The notes under the pieces were generated by a model, which was not told the origin of the DNA, ran no database searches, and saw only the letters and a list, made by a program, of their open reading frames with translations. The position numbers and the translations under genes were made by a program. 50,375 nt of DNA from Arthrobacter sp. AQ5-06 (GTDB lineage Bacteria; Actinomycetota; Actinomycetes; Actinomycetales; Micrococcaceae), in assembly GCF_003287955.1 (NCBI RefSeq), contig NZ_QMKP01000022.1:1-50375 (forward strand), in the 5' to 3' direction. The first letter of the stretch is position 1. Each line of letters opens with the position of its first letter. Positions 48,992 through 50,375 of this stretch are shown here, in pieces.

Positions 48992-49615
48992 ATGAACGGC
49001 GGACCTGGAGAGACCATCGCGTCTGGATTGATCAAGGACGTATGCAAGCGCCAGAACCCGGACGGATCTTTTCCTAGCCCTTACAACCGGCCAATGGACA
49101 GTCCAGGGCTTTCGGATGCAGCCGACGCCTTGTTTCACCTGTCCAAGACCCTTGGCTTGGCGGATGCCCGGGAAACGCTGCTTGCGGCGGCCGCATATCT
49201 ACTCACCCAGATCTCGGACGAAAACGACGGCGCGGTGTACAAGAGCGCTCAAGCACGCCACGTCGACATTCTCAACGGCGACGTTTACGCGGCGGCGGCT
49301 TTGTCTCATGCTTATGAAGTCAGCGGAACTGACCGGTTCCTCAAGTCGGCGATCGACATTGTGGACCATGTCGAGAGTCGATTTGGCGCGGTTCGGCCAG
49401 GATGGTGGCTATACAGCGTGAGTTGGGAGGGCGAGCCCGTCACCGGTGCGAGTGTTGCTTACCAGGCAACGATCGTTGGCTCTGGCATACCCATTTGCGG
49501 CGTCCTCGAACCGCAACGCGCGCTGGCCTGGAAAGCCGTCCCGGCATCCGCTCTCGACACTGTCCGTGATCATCTGCCACCGGGGCCCCTCGAAGAGTCC
49601 GAGGCACCGACGTAG
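48911..49615 (+). pseudogene. 5'-truncated alpha/alpha-toroid-like protein gene
   Basis: Not recognised with certainty. The frame is open from 48911 and gives about 234 residues with no normal start before the ATG at 48992, which would cut into the domain. Repeated helix pairs (SDAADALFHLSKTLGLADAR, AAAALSHAYEVSGTDRFLKS) and QNPDGSFPSP resemble an alpha/alpha toroid of the kind found in terpene cyclases, glycoside hydrolases and glucuronyl lyases. No catalytic residue can be named. The last 35 residues look unlike the rest, so a frameshift near the end is possible. The TGA at 48908 and lack of a ribosome binding site suggest a remnant. Confidence 0.45.
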
Positions 49616-49678
49616 TCGAGGGACTGGTCCAACGTGTGGGAGATTCCCCTAGCGTTCTCCCACCTCCCCGATCAGCCA

Positions 49679-49710
49679 GGAAGCAAGGAAGCAAGGAAGC
49701 AAGGAAGCAA
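49679..49710. repeat. Octamer tandem repeat (GGAAGCAA)4
   Basis: Four perfect copies of GGAAGCAA followed by a partial GGAA. The unit is not a multiple of 3, so it would shift the frame if it lay in a gene, but no gene is visible. Confidence 0.9.
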
Positions 49711-49862
49711 GGAATACCTTCTTACTCGGTTCGAGGAGCTGGATCCCTGTGTCGGTTCCTTGGGAATCGACATATTTCGTCCGCTGCCTGCCCCGAGTAC
49801 AGGCCGAATCCCTATAACCACGCTATACCGGAAGTCGGCCACGTTTGCCGGATTGCTGGCTG

Positions 49863-49872
49863 ACGTTAACGT
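49863..49872. repeat. Palindrome ACGTTAACGT
   Basis: Perfect 10-bp palindrome, the first of three within 90 bp. Confidence 0.6.
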
Positions 49873-49882
49873 AACTTCAGAC

Positions 49883-49894
49883 GGTGGATCCACC
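49883..49894. repeat. Palindrome GGTGGATCCACC
   Basis: Perfect 12-bp palindrome 10 bp after the first one. Confidence 0.6.
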
Positions 49895-49914
49895 CTGTGG
49901 TGAAATTTGCCCTT

Positions 49915-49951
49915 ACGTGGTTCGCCGCGCAACTAGTGCGGCGAACCACGT
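49915..49951. repeat. 14-bp inverted repeat with 9-nt loop
   Basis: Perfect stem 49915-49928 with 49938-49951 (ACGTGGTTCGCCGC and complement). It could be a leftover terminator or a recombination site. No T-run follows. Confidence 0.6.
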
Positions 49952-50024
49952 GGAAATGTCTAGGCGACAATATGGTGCGGCATCGCCAACCAATGACACG
50001 AACGGCCACATACAGACGCTGCGC

Positions 50025-50262
50025 CTATCGCTGCCAACTCATCACCGAACGGAGGTGCTCCTCCGTCATGAACCCAAGTTTGGCTTCAAGGCGGCCGAGA
50101 GCCAACTCACGGGAATCGGCATTGAGAGTCACTTCTGCCGCGGGCTGGTAGTAATGATCCATCGAAGCGGTTTCCGCTGCCTCAGGGCGGCCGAGGCGCT
50201 CGTACAGTCCCTCGAATGGAGTGCCCGCCACGTCTACACGGGGCAGGGGGGACTGCTGAAGG
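50025..50262 (-). pseudogene. Probable 3' fragment of an unknown gene
   Basis: Minus-strand frame, open past 50231 without a normal start, ending VMSWQR at 50025. It reads PLPRVDVAGTPFEGLYERLG, then DHYYQPAAEVTLNADS and RELALGRLEAKLGFMTEEHL. Coding character is moderate. The upstream part is missing and an IS3-family gene begins just beyond, so the 5' end may have been removed by insertion. The final helix recalls C-termini of small toxin or regulator proteins, but that is only a resemblance. No function assigned. Confidence 0.35.
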
Positions 50263-50317
50263 TTTGGTTGACTCCTAGCCTGTGAGGATTGGCCTCGCGG
50301 GTGGAAGGATGTTCATC

Positions 50318-50375
50318 ATGCCCAAAGCCTTTCCTGAAGAGTTCCGCCGCGATGTGGTCGCGGTTGCCCGCAAGG
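50318..50375 (+). CDS. IS3-family transposase OrfA, 5' end
   Basis: The first 19 codons read MPKAFPEEFRRDVVAVARK, the hallmark N-terminus of IS3-family OrfA helix-turn-helix proteins. GGAAGG lies 9 nt before the ATG at 50318. An in-frame ATG at 50309 is less likely. The rest lies beyond the window, so integrity cannot be judged. The left end of the element is not clearly defined but should fall between about 50250 and 50300. Confidence 0.85.
   Translation, partial: MPKAFPEEFRRDVVAVARK

Larger units (their letters stand above)
49616..50024. other. Gene-free stretch with palindromes and an octamer repeat
   Basis: 409 nt without a credible gene. It holds a hairpin GTGGGAGA/TCTCCCAC (49636-49663), an octamer repeat (49679-49710) and three palindromes (49863-49951). 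Codon character is poor in all frames. Confidence 0.5.

Noticed and set aside
49679..49710. Possible CRISPR-like array
   Set aside because: Units are contiguous octamers without spacers. No cas genes are in the window.
1..50375. tRNA or rRNA genes
   Set aside because: No cloverleaf with T-arm and anticodon pattern or rRNA sequence was recognised by eye. A covariance-model scan was not possible here.

Overview
The window is a high-GC chromosome segment from an actinobacterium, most likely Micrococcaceae (Arthrobacter/Pseudarthrobacter type). The reasons are the strong G/C third-position bias, frequent GTG and TTG starts, a single-chain AceE followed by a PucR-type regulator and fabD-fabH-acpP-fabF, actinobacterial markers (DUF3145, DUF2469), and two adjacent signal peptidases between rplS and rnhB. 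The assignment is inferred from gene content and order. No database search was run.

Layout. 1-6.8 kb (+): the 3' end of aceE, a FasR-like regulator, and the type II fatty acid synthesis operon. Two 17-bp operator-like repeats sit before the regulator gene and before fabD. 6.9-19.2 kb (-): DUF3145, then a long chain read toward lower coordinates: rpsP, khpA, rimM, trmD, rplS, lepB2, lepB1, rnhB, DUF2469, yraN, comM, dprA, xerC. Above it lie a small unknown gene and a two-domain VOC gene with a promoter/operator. 19.3-21.2 kb (+): a TPP riboswitch and thiC. 21.2-27 kb: an alpha/beta-hydrolase-fold protein without its Ser nucleophile, ffh, a zwf paralogue, and amt-glnB behind GlnR-like boxes. 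27-30.2 kb (+): an MFS exporter and a membrane-anchored GH79-like glycosidase. 30.3-38.4 kb (-): coaD, then yceD, rpmF, rnc, mutM, smc and ftsY. 38.4-45.4 kb: an aminotransferase and a spermidine-synthase-like protein (+) facing thiL-dak-recG-rsmD (-). 45.5-47.7 kb (+): a DUF218 protein, a small membrane protein and wecB. 47.8-50.4 kb: a decayed accessory tail with an IS5-type relic flanked by CTAG, a 5'-truncated ORF, palindromes, an octamer repeat, a coding remnant, and the start of an IS3-family transposase gene.

Most of the window is conserved housekeeping: fatty acid synthesis, ribosome and tRNA maturation, the SRP pathway, chromosome segregation, DNA repair, CoA, thiamine and nitrogen control. 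The more unusual signals are regulatory. At least six transcription units have a TANNNT hexamer exactly 6 nt before the start codon, as expected for leaderless mRNAs, including two compact divergent pairs. yceD probably starts at AUU. A terminator-like hairpin lies inside the first codons of lepB2. The fab, amt and VOC promoters carry clear repeated operators. I did not find a convincing new defence or mobile system. Only the 47.8-50.4 kb tail is accessory DNA.
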